A DNA stretch of 34,993 nucleotides from Burkholderiales bacterium (GTDB lineage Bacteria > Pseudomonadota > Gammaproteobacteria > Burkholderiales > Burkholderiaceae_C). Positions 7,771 to 14,792 of the stretch are shown here, piece after piece (positions within the stretch are counted from its first letter, which is position 1; each line of letters starts with the position of its first letter). The stretch lies in NCBI GenBank assembly GCA_018971105.1, contig JAGWVB010000013.1, forward strand, positions 1 to 34,993. Reading direction: 5' to 3'. A model generated the notes under the pieces. That model was not told the origin of the DNA, did no database searches, and was given only the letters and a program-made list of their open reading frames with translations. The position numbers and the translations under genes were made by a program.

Positions 7771-9951
7771 ATGGCCCACGCATTCCCACCGAACCGCCCG
7801 CAGCGCCTCGCGCTGCGCCCCGCCTGCGCCGCCGCGGCCGCGCTGTGCGCGCTGCATGCCGGCGCGCAGACCGCCGGCGACACGGCCCAGCTCGACCCGA
7901 TCACGATCGTCGCGCCCGGCGCCGGCAGCGCCGGCGTCACCGGATTCGGCGACGCGCCGCTGGCGCGCAGCCCCGTGCAGGCCAGCGTCGTCGACGCGGC
8001 GCGCATCCGCGACGGCGGCGGCGTCGGCCTCACCGCGCTGACGCGCTACGACGCGTCGATCAGCGACGCCTACGACGCCGACGGCTACTGGACGACGTTC
8101 AACATCCGCGGCTACGCGACCGACAACCGCTACAACTTCCTGCGCGACGGCCTGCCGATCAACGGCGAGACCAGCCTGCCGCTGGACAACAAGTCGGGCG
8201 TCGAGGTGCTCAAGGGCACGAGCGGCATCCAGGCCGGCACGAGCGCGCCCGGCGGTCTCGTCAACCTCGTCGTCAAGCGGCCCGAAGGAACGCAGCGCAG
8301 CGTGGGCATCGGCTGGCACCAGAACGGCAGCATCGCGGCCTGGGCCGACATCGGCCAGCGCTTCGGCGCCGGCGACGCCTTCGGGCTGCGGCTGAACGTC
8401 GCCGTCGAGCGGCTGGACCCCGTCGTGCGCGATGACCGCGGGCATCGCAACCTGGTCGCACTGGCCGGCGACTGGCGCCTCGACGCCGACACGCTGCTCG
8501 AGGCCGAACTCGAAAGCAGCCGCCAGAGCCAGCCGAGCGTGCCCGGCTTCAGCCTGCTGGGCAACCAGCTGCCGAGCGCAGCCAGCATCGATCCGCGCAT
8601 CAACCTCAACAACCAGCCCTGGACGCTGCCGGTCGTGCTCGCAGGCCATACCGGATCGCTGCGGCTGCAGCGGCGGCTGGCGGGCGACTGGAAACTGGTG
8701 GCGCAACTGATGCAGCAGCGCCTGCGCAGCGACGACCGGCTGGACTATTCCTTCGGTTGTTCGGCCGAAGGCAATTACGACCGCTATTGCTCGGACGGCA
8801 GCTTCGACTATTACGAATACCGCAGCGACGGCGAGCGCCGCATCACGACCGATATCGACATCCATGCCCAGGGCCGCGTCGCCACCGGCGGCCTGCGCCA
8901 CGAACTGACATTCGGCGCGTTGACGACACGGTTTCGGCTGCGCACGCAGCCCCAGGCCGACAGCAGCGTCATCGTCGGCCAGGGCAACGTCAACGGACTG
9001 GTGATGATCCCGGCGCTGCCGGCGAATCTGGGCTGGGTGCCCAATTCCGACCGCACCGAACGCTCGAACGAGCTGTATCTGCGCGACCATGTCCGCGTTT
9101 CCAACGCGCTGGGCCTGTGGCTGGGACTGCGCCACAGCGCGATCGGGCGCGACAGCGTGCAGACCGACGGCAGCCAGGCCACGAGCTACACGCAGGGCTT
9201 CACGACCCCGTGGCTGGCCGCCGGCTGGAGGGTCGGCGCGACGGCGCTGCTCTACGCGAGCTGGGGCGAGGGCATCCAGTCGACGGTGGCGCCGAACCGG
9301 CCCGGCTATATCAATGCGGGCCGGCCGCTGCCGGCGATCGAGAGCCGGCAGACCGAGATCGGCATCAAGAGCGCAGGCTCCGAGCTGGGCTGGAGCGTGA
9401 ACGCGTTCGACATCCGCCAGCCGCAATTCGACGATGTGTCGAGCGGCTGCGATGTCGATCCGAACGCCTGCATCACGACGCGGCTCGACGGCACGCAGCG
9501 CAACCGGGGACTCGAGGCCAGCTTGCGCTGGCGCGCCGATGCGCTGACGCTGCAAGCCAGCGCGATGCTGCTGCGCGCGACGATCGAGGGCAACAGCAAT
9601 CCGGCGATCAACGGCAAGCGACCGACCAACGTCCCGGCGCGGACGCTGAAATTCAATGCCGATTACGCGATCGGCGCCTGGCCGGGCCTGAAGCTGCAGG
9701 CCGCCATGGCGTTCGAGGGCGAGCGCATGGTGCTGCCCGACAACAGCGTTTCGGTCCCCGGCTGGTCACGCTGGGACCTGGGCGCGAGCTACGCGCTGCG
9801 GTCGGGTGCGACGACCTACATCTGGAGCGCCGGCATCGACAACGCGACCGACCGCCGCGCGTGGCGCGAGTCGCCGTACGAATACCAGCACGTCTACCTC
9901 TTCCCGCTGGCGCCGCGGACCTGGCGCCTGGCGCTGCGCGTGAACCTTTGA
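7771..9951 (+). CDS. TonB-dependent outer-membrane receptor under TPP riboswitch control
   Basis: This 726-residue protein has a signal peptide ending near HAGAQ, a likely TonB box LDPITIVAPG, and a plug domain with FNIRGYATDNRYNFLRDG and VEVLKGTSGIQAG...GGLVNLVVKRP. A 22-strand-type barrel follows, ending in an aromatic-rich strand (TWRLALRVNL). Automated annotation would call it a siderophore receptor by plug similarity. The riboswitch 65 bp upstream instead argues that the cargo is thiamin, a thiamin phosphate or a pyrimidine precursor. This is an inference from regulation. No thi genes follow; the gene is monocistronic and the tRNA lies 52 bp downstream. A weak hairpin GGCTCC/GGAGCC (9957-9973) without T-tract sits after the stop. 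The large minus-strand ORF over this gene is a shadow. Confidence 0.92.
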   Translation: MAHAFPPNRPQRLALRPACAAAAALCALHAGAQTAGDTAQLDPITIVAPGAGSAGVTGFGDAPLARSPVQASVVDAARIRDGGGVGLTALTRYDASISDAYDADGYWTTFNIRGYATDNRYNFLRDGLPINGETSLPLDNKSGVEVLKGTSGIQAGTSAPGGLVNLVVKRPEGTQRSVGIGWHQNGSIAAWADIGQRFGAGDAFGLRLNVAVERLDPVVRDDRGHRNLVALAGDWRLDADTLLEAELESSRQSQPSVPGFSLLGNQLPSAASIDPRINLNNQPWTLPVVLAGHTGSLRLQRRLAGDWKLVAQLMQQRLRSDDRLDYSFGCSAEGNYDRYCSDGSFDYYEYRSDGERRITTDIDIHAQGRVATGGLRHELTFGALTTRFRLRTQPQADSSVIVGQGNVNGLVMIPALPANLGWVPNSDRTERSNELYLRDHVRVSNALGLWLGLRHSAIGRDSVQTDGSQATSYTQGFTTPWLAAGWRVGATALLYASWGEGIQSTVAPNRPGYINAGRPLPAIESRQTEIGIKSAGSELGWSVNAFDIRQPQFDDVSSGCDVDPNACITTRLDGTQRNRGLEASLRWRADALTLQASAMLLRATIEGNSNPAINGKRPTNVPARTLKFNADYAIGAWPGLKLQAAMAFEGERMVLPDNSVSVPGWSRWDLGASYALRSGATTYIWSAGIDNATDRRAWRESPYEYQHVYLFPLAPRTWRLALRVNL

Positions 9952-10003
9952 ACGCCGGCTCCCGGTCGGAGCCCCTGGGCGTTGTGTTAGACTGCGAGGC
10001 TGT

Positions 10004-10079
10004 TCCCCGATAGCTCAGTCGGTAGAGCGCCGGACTGTTAATCCGTAGGTCCCTGGTTCGAGCCCAGGTCGGGGAGCCA
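10004..10079 (+). tRNA. tRNA-Asn (anticodon GTT)
   Basis: This 76-base cloverleaf includes an encoded CCA. The acceptor stem pairs TCCCCGA with TCGGGGA. The D-arm GCTCAGTCGGTAGAGC, the anticodon loop CTGTTAA and the T-arm CCTGGTTCGAGCCCAGG are all intact. The discriminator base is G. tRNA genes are common integration sites, and a mobile element lies directly downstream. However, I found no second copy of the tRNA 3' end in the window. Confidence 0.98.
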
Positions 10080-10098
10080 AGAAAACTCGATATGAAAC

Positions 10099-10137
10099 AA
10101 GGACTTAGGCGCTTCGGCTCCTAGGTCCTTTTTCTTT
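10099..10137 (+). terminator. Rho-independent terminator after tRNA-Asn
   Basis: AAGGACTTAGG pairs with CCTAGGTCCTT (one G-U pair) around a loop of about ten bases, followed by a T-rich run TTTTTCTTT. It reads rightward and ends the tRNA transcript. Confidence 0.85.
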
Positions 10138-10149
10138 GCTCGGCCTGCT

Positions 10150-10176
10150 GGTGGCTCCATGTAGCCACCATGTAGC
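10150..10176. repeat. Small inverted and direct repeats between the tRNA and the first element gene
   Basis: GGTGGCT (10150-10156) pairs with AGCCACC (10163-10169). Overlapping it, the 9-mer CCATGTAGC occurs twice. Closely spaced short direct repeats next to a tRNA could be arm-type integrase sites, but this is a guess. The remainder of 10140-10385 has no recognisable gene. Confidence 0.3.
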
Positions 10177-10385
10177 GAGCGGTACAGGGTTTCGGCCCTT
10201 CCGGGCCATCCCGGCGTCGGCCTGCGTCGGCCTGCATTGCATGGGGCGTTTCGGCGCCGGGTCGCCCTCGCCTATGGGGTGTCGGCCCGGGGACCCTTGC
10301 ATGGGATTGTTTTTCCGGTGGGCGTCGCCGTCGCTCGCGCGGGGCGGCCACACATGAACACTTTTGTACTCGGCCGGCGGCGCGG

Positions 10386-10610
10386 TCAGGGTGCCGGCGC
10401 TGGTGCCTGGGGCGGCGCGCATTCGCTCTCGTCCAACAGAAAGCCGTTGAAGTCGACGCGATGCGCTGGCACTACCTCAACGGTCTCGGCGATGGGGGCG
10501 CCGCCCAGCATCTGGATGGCCTGCGCAGACCCCTTCCGCGGAAACTGGTACGGCGCACCGGTCCCATCGCGCCGGAGCGTGAAGGCACAGACGAGGACGG
10601 GCGTTGTCAC
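10386..10610 (-). CDS. Small hypothetical protein, element-encoded
   Basis: This 74-residue ORF has a GTG start that overlaps the preceding stop (GTGA), so it reads as the last gene of the minus-strand element operon. The sequence VLVCAFTLRRDGTGAPYQFPRKGSAQAI... looks like a structured small protein with a low-complexity Pro/Ala tail. I recall similar short proteins in Burkholderia phages but recognise no domain. Function unknown. Confidence 0.5.
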   Translation of the reverse strand: MTTPVLVCAFTLRRDGTGAPYQFPRKGSAQAIQMLGGAPIAETVEVVPAHRVDFNGFLLDESECAPPQAPAPAP

Positions 10611-10825
10611 GGTTCGGAGTTTGCCACTCTCATCCGTGGTAGAGAAAAGCTTTGCGTCGAGGGCGGCACTCGCACGCTCTTGCTAGCTGCCTCCTGCCCT
10701 GTCCCTGTTCTCAGACCGGAGCGTCGCCCTCGCGCAGGCGGTTTGACACCATGACTTTTCATAACAGGCTCGGCCCCTGCGGCGCGGCCCCGATGCCAAC
10801 ATTTGCCAACCTCTACAGTTCGCAA
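10607..10825 (-). CDS. Hypothetical small ORF, doubtful
   Basis: This 72-codon frame begins with TTG; an internal ATG (MKSHGV...) gives a shorter 51-residue product. Its only support is position and the GTGA overlap with the next ORF. The composition (Arg/Ser/Pro-rich, no hydrophobic core) is not convincing, and another minus frame is also open here. It may be untranslated spacer or decayed sequence. Confidence 0.25.
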   Translation of the reverse strand: MRTVEVGKCWHRGRAAGAEPVMKSHGVKPPARGRRSGLRTGTGQEAASKSVRVPPSTQSFSLPRMRVANSEP

Positions 10826-10834
10826 ACTGCGCGG

Positions 10835-11146
10835 CTACCGGCGCCAGAGCCGGGCCGTCAGCACCTCTACGGCGATGCGCTCGGCGTCGGCTCGAATGCG
10901 CGCTTCCTGGGCCAGCCGCAGCGCGGTAGCCTGCTCGGCGGGAGACAAGGCGCACAGCGCCTGCTCGGCGTCGAACAGCCGTTGCGCAACACTGCGCACG
11001 GCCTGCACCTGCGCCGATAGGCGTTCGGATACCGTTGCTTTGCTCACGCCGAATTCACGCGCAAGGTCGGCGGCACGCTCACCAGCCAGCAGCCGCGCCG
11101 TGAGTGCCTGCCAGGCGCGCGGCGACAGCTTCGAGGGCCTACCCAT
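10835..11146 (-). CDS. HTH protein resembling a phage terminase small subunit
   Basis: The protein has 103 residues. The start MGRPSKLSP at 11146 follows a GAGG-type ribosome binding site and overlaps the upstream ORF. The N-terminal helix-turn-helix is clear: AGERAADLAREFGVSKATVSERL. A helical Ala/Glu/Arg-rich region follows. This layout (MGRPSKL, HTH, helical C-terminus) is common in phage small terminase-like or DNA-binding proteins. In phages such a protein picks the DNA to be packaged; in satellites it redirects packaging. A transcription regulator is equally possible from sequence alone. No large terminase, portal or capsid gene is present. Confidence 0.55.
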   Translation of the reverse strand: MGRPSKLSPRAWQALTARLLAGERAADLAREFGVSKATVSERLSAQVQAVRSVAQRLFDAEQALCALSPAEQATALRLAQEARIRADAERIAVEVLTARLWRR

Positions 11147-11387
11147 GCGGCAACGCCTCGGCAGCGGCCAGCGGGTCGCGCAGGGCGCACTGTGCCAGGA
11201 CGGCGAGCCCACCGCGTCCGTCTCCGTCCGTCTCCGTCCGTATCCTGTCCGTCTCGGAAACTTGGATACGGTCGAAGGACGGGGGGACTTCAGTCCCCGT
11301 CCGTCCGTACCGCAGGCTGTTTTCCTTAAGGCGGTACGGACGAGCCGAGACGGACGGAATCGCCCTTCTCCCTGGTGCAGTGCTCAT
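11139..11387 (-). CDS. Hypothetical 82-residue ORF carrying DNA repeats
   Basis: The ATG at 11387 overlaps the primase stop (ATGA), and the frame runs into the start of the HTH gene, so it would fit the overlapping operon. But its DNA is dominated by CGTCCGT tandem and inverted repeats, and the protein (Arg/Thr/Asp-rich, no core) recalls no family. It may be a real small protein, or the open frame may just span a functional DNA site such as an origin. Confidence 0.35.
   Translation of the reverse strand: MSTAPGRRAIPSVSARPYRLKENSLRYGRTGTEVPPSFDRIQVSETDRIRTETDGDGRGGLAVLAQCALRDPLAAAEALPHG
11216..11342. repeat. Cluster of CGTCCGT tandem repeats and two strong hairpins
   Basis: Four tandem units of about 10-11 bp (GTCCGTCTCC, twice exact, then two variants) occupy 11216-11257. 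Downstream, GGGGACTTCAGTCCCC forms a short hairpin near 11283-11298. A perfect 12-bp inverted repeat CGTCCGTACCGC / GCGGTACGGACG (11302-11313 and 11331-11342) shares the same CGTCCGT core. Clustered iterons plus hairpins directly behind a primase/RepA gene are what a replication origin could look like. No function is proven. Confidence 0.75.
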
Positions 11388-13558
11388 GGCTTCCCCGGCT
11401 CTGGCGCCGTTTCGCCGATACGGACGGCTGCGGGCGATTTGCGCCAGGTGGGCGGCACTTTCAGCTTATGCGGCGGCAACCCCTCTCCCCGTCTCGCGGC
11501 CTCGCGCTCGTCAGGCGTCAAGCTCACCAGAAAGGCGGCGCGCTTGGGGTTCGTCCTCTCTTTCGGCGGCACGGGCACTTCGATAACCCACTGCTCGGCA
11601 ATGAGGCTTTCCAGACAGGATGCAACGTCTGCGCGGTTGCGCTTGGCCCTGCCTTTGACGCCCTCACGGTTCAACGGGCAGCCCGTCACCCATTCAGTCT
11701 CGATGATGTCGCGCACCTCGTCACGCATGGCTGCGGCTTCAGCCTTGCGGGCGGCCTCCTTTGCTTGCTCCTGGGCTTCCTTGCGGGACTGCTCGGGCGG
11801 TATTGCGACTCCCCAGCGCAGCGTGACTCGCTCAGGGTTGCCGAATTCATCGCGCGCCTCGACGGTCGCCCAATCTCCCCGAATCAGCAGCTCGGGCCAC
11901 TGCGCCTCGAAGCGGGTTTTGCCCCGCACCAGATAGCGCGACTCGTCAGCCTCTTTGACCAAGTAGAGGACTTGGTTTGCATCGGCCTCGAATGCCGAGC
12001 CACCCCGCAGAGACAGCCCGGCAGCATCGGCGCGGCTCATGTTGGCTTTGGCGACATGGCCCACCAGCCAGACGGGCAGGCTGTCGAATTCTTGCTTCAG
12101 CAGGGCCACGATGGCGCTCGCCTCTGAGTTGCTGTTTTCCTCGTCCATCGCCAGGACGGCGGCCTTTGTGTCGAACACCACCAGGGGCAGCACCTCCACG
12201 CCGTCAACGGTGCGGGTGAAGCGTTCGCGGTAGGTCTCGCCTACCTCGGCGACTCGCGCGGGGTCCATGCGCTTCGCCTCGACCATGTGCAGCCGCTCTT
12301 GCACTGTCGGCAGGCCCAGCCCAAGCCCGCCAAACCCCACGATGCCGGCCACGATGCGGCGGGCCTGCTCGATGTCCTCCACGATGTAGACCACATGCCG
12401 CCAATGGCGCGGCGCCAGCTCATCGCCTGGGGCGTGTAGACCGGCGGCCACCATCGCCAGCGGCAGGAGCGCGGTTGTCTTGCCGACGCCGTGCGAGCCG
12501 GCCACTATGACAAGCCCATGCCCGATGAAGCCCGGAATCACCCAGCGCGGGGCGATGGGGCTTCCATCGAGTTCAACGAACTTCGCCAGGGGATGGACCG
12601 GCACGCTTGGACGCTCGGGGGCGCTCGATGACATCAGCAATTCCTCCAGCGCATCAAACCCCTCGGCCTGGGCGTAGTCGTTGGCGTCGAAGTTCTTCGG
12701 GCTGCCCTCGGGCATCGTCACCACCTCGGCGCCGACATCGCGGGCGATTGCCTCGGCGTCAGCTTCCTTGCCGGCGTCGGGCACCAGCACCAGGCGGGCC
12801 GATGCGTCGCGCTGGCGCAGTTCGGCGGCCACAGCACGCATTCGGCCGGCGCCGAAGCAAACCGCCGAGCGAAACCCCACGGCCCGGCGGCAGGCCCACG
12901 CCTGCCCGATGCCCTCGACGATGAAGACCGTATCGCCCGGCTCTACCTCCGCCGGGGAATCGCCGACGATGAACACGCCGGCCATCGCCGCACCGGGCAG
13001 GTTCAACTTCTTGCCATTGCCGGGGGGTGGGATGAATTGCAACGAGACAGGCTCTCCCCCTTCCAACGGCAGCACTGGCACCACCAGCCAGCCGGCCACG
13101 GGCTCACCAGCGATGCGCAGCGGGTCACCGACCGGCACCACGCGCAGCCCATCGGGGCGGCCTGCCTTCGCAGCGATGTAGGGATGCGTCTCGGAAGCCG
13201 GATTGCAGCGGCCCCAAACCTCGGCGGCACTCATGCCAGGGGCTGGGCGACGGCGGGGCTCTGCGGGCTTCCTGCGGGCCTGCGCGGGGCTTTGGCGGCG
13301 CCGCCCATAGCCCCCATGCTCGGCCGCCATCTTGTACAGCGTACCGGGACCTACGCCCTTGCCGGGCGTGAAGCTGCGCCAGGTGTCGCGGGCGGCGCGT
13401 TCATCGTAGTTGCCGCCCTGCGCGCTCCACTCGTTGAAGTCGTCAAACTCGAGCCCGGCAGCCTGGGCGGCCATGCCAGCGCGTACCCATTCATCGCGCG
13501 GCAAGTCGGGCGGGATGGCGCGCAGCGCTTCACGGGCGCGGTTTAGGTCAGCGAGCAT
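11384..13558 (-). CDS. Primase / RepA-like helicase (PriCT-like, Toprim and AAA domains)
   Basis: The protein has 724 residues. The ATG at 13558 has a GGAGG ribosome binding site seven bases upstream; the ORF-track start at 13612 is rejected. Residues 5-65 resemble a PriCT domain (REALRAIPPDLPRDEWVRAG and a DTWRSF end). Residues about 205-300 form a Toprim domain with VFIVEG (Glu215) and the acidic VPDAGKE. A RepA-type ATPase follows, with Walker A GSHGVGKT (354-361), a Walker B-like LVVFDTKA and LVGHVAKAN. The C-terminus is charged and may bind DNA (winged-helix-like RAKRNRADVASCLESL). Such proteins prime and unwind DNA for autonomous replication of phages, satellites and small integrative elements. 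ATGA-type overlaps tie it to its neighbours. Confidence 0.85.
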   Translation of the reverse strand: MLADLNRAREALRAIPPDLPRDEWVRAGMAAQAAGLEFDDFNEWSAQGGNYDERAARDTWRSFTPGKGVGPGTLYKMAAEHGGYGRRRQSPAQARRKPAEPRRRPAPGMSAAEVWGRCNPASETHPYIAAKAGRPDGLRVVPVGDPLRIAGEPVAGWLVVPVLPLEGGEPVSLQFIPPPGNGKKLNLPGAAMAGVFIVGDSPAEVEPGDTVFIVEGIGQAWACRRAVGFRSAVCFGAGRMRAVAAELRQRDASARLVLVPDAGKEADAEAIARDVGAEVVTMPEGSPKNFDANDYAQAEGFDALEELLMSSSAPERPSVPVHPLAKFVELDGSPIAPRWVIPGFIGHGLVIVAGSHGVGKTTALLPLAMVAAGLHAPGDELAPRHWRHVVYIVEDIEQARRIVAGIVGFGGLGLGLPTVQERLHMVEAKRMDPARVAEVGETYRERFTRTVDGVEVLPLVVFDTKAAVLAMDEENSNSEASAIVALLKQEFDSLPVWLVGHVAKANMSRADAAGLSLRGGSAFEADANQVLYLVKEADESRYLVRGKTRFEAQWPELLIRGDWATVEARDEFGNPERVTLRWGVAIPPEQSRKEAQEQAKEAARKAEAAAMRDEVRDIIETEWVTGCPLNREGVKGRAKRNRADVASCLESLIAEQWVIEVPVPPKERTNPKRAAFLVSLTPDEREAARRGEGLPPHKLKVPPTWRKSPAAVRIGETAPEPGKP

Positions 13559-13661
13559 TGACGCACCTCCACAGCATCGCCGCGACCGAGACGGCAGCCG
13601 GAAACAGCGCACATAGGCCCGGCCCGCAGGCGGCCAAAAGGACGAACAGGCGCGCGGTCAT
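13548..13661 (-). CDS. 37-residue putative membrane peptide nested between ssb and primase genes
   Basis: This ORF is too short for the supplied track. Its ATG at 13661 overlaps the ssb stop (ATGA). It ends at 13548, eleven bases inside the primase gene, so it is locked into the overlapping operon. The peptide is hydrophobic from residue 5 to 31 (LFVLLAACGPGLCALFPAAV...), enough for one transmembrane helix, with Arg near both ends. I recognise no family. It may be functional or may only keep ribosomes moving to the primase ribosome binding site. Confidence 0.5.
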   Translation of the reverse strand: MTARLFVLLAACGPGLCALFPAAVSVAAMLWRCVNAR

Positions 13662-14080
13662 GCCCTGCCTCCGTTCAGCCATGCATCGTCATCGGCTCCG
13701 AAGTCGTCGCCGGCCGGTTGCTGGCGCCGCGCGCTTTCGGGCTGGCGCTCGCTGGCCTGCGCGGCATCGCGCTTCTTTTTCAGCCCGTACTGCGTCATCA
13801 CTTGCGCGGCCACAAGGTCCACGCTCGGGCGGGCGTTGCCCTCGCGGTCGGTCCAGGCGCCAGGCTTGAGCGTGCCGGCCAGCGCGACGGAATCGCCCGC
13901 GTCCAGCGCCAGCAGGGCGGCGCATGCAGACTCGCTGAAAGCGATTACGTTGACAAACAGGGAATCCGCATCGCCGGCAGCCGCGCGGACTTTGGCAACG
14001 ATGAACGAGCGGCCGGCCTTGCTGGTGCGTTCCTCGGCGCGCTGGTGCAACTTGCCGAGCACGAGGGCTTCGATGCTCAT
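13658..14080 (-). CDS. Single-stranded DNA-binding protein (OB-fold), element-encoded
   Basis: The protein has 140 residues. The start MSIEALVLGKL at 14080 overlaps the previous stop (ATGA); the track's longer ORF runs back into that gene. The OB-fold pattern is visible: LGKLHQRAEERTSKAGRSFIVAKV, then LFVNVIAFSESACAALLALDAGDSVALAGTLK and WTDREGNARPSVDLVAAQV. The C-terminus is acidic (GDDFGADDDAWL) but lacks the classical DDDIPF tip that recruits host proteins, suggesting a partner specific to the element. It probably protects single strands made by the primase/helicase next door. Confidence 0.8.
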   Translation of the reverse strand: MSIEALVLGKLHQRAEERTSKAGRSFIVAKVRAAAGDADSLFVNVIAFSESACAALLALDAGDSVALAGTLKPGAWTDREGNARPSVDLVAAQVMTQYGLKKKRDAAQASERQPESARRQQPAGDDFGADDDAWLNGGRA

Positions 14081-14430
14081 AGCCGGCCCCCCGTCATCGC
14101 GGCCAGGGCCTGCGCGATGTACTTGCCGGGCAGGTGATACAGCGCAATCACGCGGTCCGGGCAATCGTCGGTCGGCGCCGGAATCTCGATGGTCTCGATG
14201 GGCCAGCCGAGCGAGCGCAGGACGAATATCGAGGCGCCCAGGCGCCAACTCTGCGTGCGGCTCTCAAAATCGGGATGATCAATCTTGCGACCGTCCATCA
14301 GCATGCCGAGCGCGCGGTCGGGGAGAGTTCCACGGGTCGGCCAGGTCGGGGAGAATGGCGGCGGCGGGAGAAACGACATTTGTTCGCCCGAGGCCCCGGC
14401 AGCCGGCAAGTTGTTCGGGGCCTTCTTCAT
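14077..14430 (-). CDS. Winged-helix / HTH domain protein, element-encoded
   Basis: The protein has 117 residues and starts at 14430, overlapping the AlpA-like gene by ATGA, with GGGGTGA as ribosome binding site. The C-terminal half (SRTQSWRLGASIFVLRSLGWPIETIEI, then a turn and LPGKYIAQALAAM) matches the winged-helix domain proteins that recur in Burkholderiales phages and islands. The N-terminus is proline-rich (PPPPFSPTWPTRG). It could regulate the element or take part in replication initiation. Confidence 0.6.
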   Translation of the reverse strand: MKKAPNNLPAAGASGEQMSFLPPPPFSPTWPTRGTLPDRALGMLMDGRKIDHPDFESRTQSWRLGASIFVLRSLGWPIETIEIPAPTDDCPDRVIALYHLPGKYIAQALAAMTGGRL

Positions 14431-14666
14431 TGCGTCACCCCGAGGAGACTGCGCAAATCGCCGGTTTTCCAGGCAAGGCGCCCGAACAGGCGAACCGGAC
14501 GGATGGGGCCATCCTCGTGACAGGCCCACGCGCGGAGTGTCTGCGGCTTACGGTTGAGGTAGTACGCGGCGGCGGCGGTCGTCACGGTCGGGCTCGTGAC
14601 AGCCTCCAGCGGCGGGTGTTTCTCCCAGTGCGCCAGCGTGGCGGCGTTGGGGATTGAGGTTTGCAT
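14427..14666 (-). CDS. AlpA/excisionase-like small HTH protein
   Basis: The protein has 79 residues. The ATG at 14666 has a GGAAGGA ribosome binding site nine bases upstream. The segment TTAAAAYYLNRKPQTLRAWAC is a MerR/AlpA-type helix-turn-helix, followed by GRLAWKTGDLRSLLGV, as in small excisionase or DNA-binding proteins of integrative elements. In satellites and P4-like elements AlpA-type proteins switch on excision and replication. A palindromic TTCCCG array lies directly upstream and is a candidate binding site. Confidence 0.65.
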   Translation of the reverse strand: MQTSIPNAATLAHWEKHPPLEAVTSPTVTTAAAAYYLNRKPQTLRAWACHEDGPIRPVRLFGRLAWKTGDLRSLLGVTQ

Positions 14667-14718
14667 TTGGAACCATCCTTCCGCGCATTTGCGCTGTGTT
14701 GATGGTTCGTAAATGTTG

Positions 14719-14782
14719 ATTCCCGGAATTCCCGGGCCGGCTTCCTCGTTCCCGCCGGGAACCGCGGGAACTGCGGGAATTC
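14719..14782. repeat. Phased TTCCCG / CGGGAA array upstream of the AlpA-like gene
   Basis: TTCCCG occurs at 14720, 14729 and 14749, and its inverse CGGGAA at 14756, 14765 and 14774. Spacing inside the left pair and inside the right triplet is exactly 9 bp. The array is thus roughly palindromic as a whole. It fills the non-coding gap between two minus-strand genes and is a likely operator or iteron set. Confidence 0.8.
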
Positions 14783-14792
14783 AGGAGGGCAA

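Noticed and set aside
6106-9555. 1149-residue minus-strand ORF, longest in the track
   Set aside because: It runs antisense across fdxA, the reductase gene, the riboswitch and the TonB receptor. Its product is a Arg/Ala/Asp/His-rich shadow typical of high-GC codon bias.
10004-10079. Proven attL/attR pair at the tRNA
   Set aside because: I looked for a second copy of the tRNA 3' end (GGTTCGAGCCCAGG...) up to and beyond the truncated integrase and found none. The integrase also lies at the far end from the tRNA, so the attachment site is not established.
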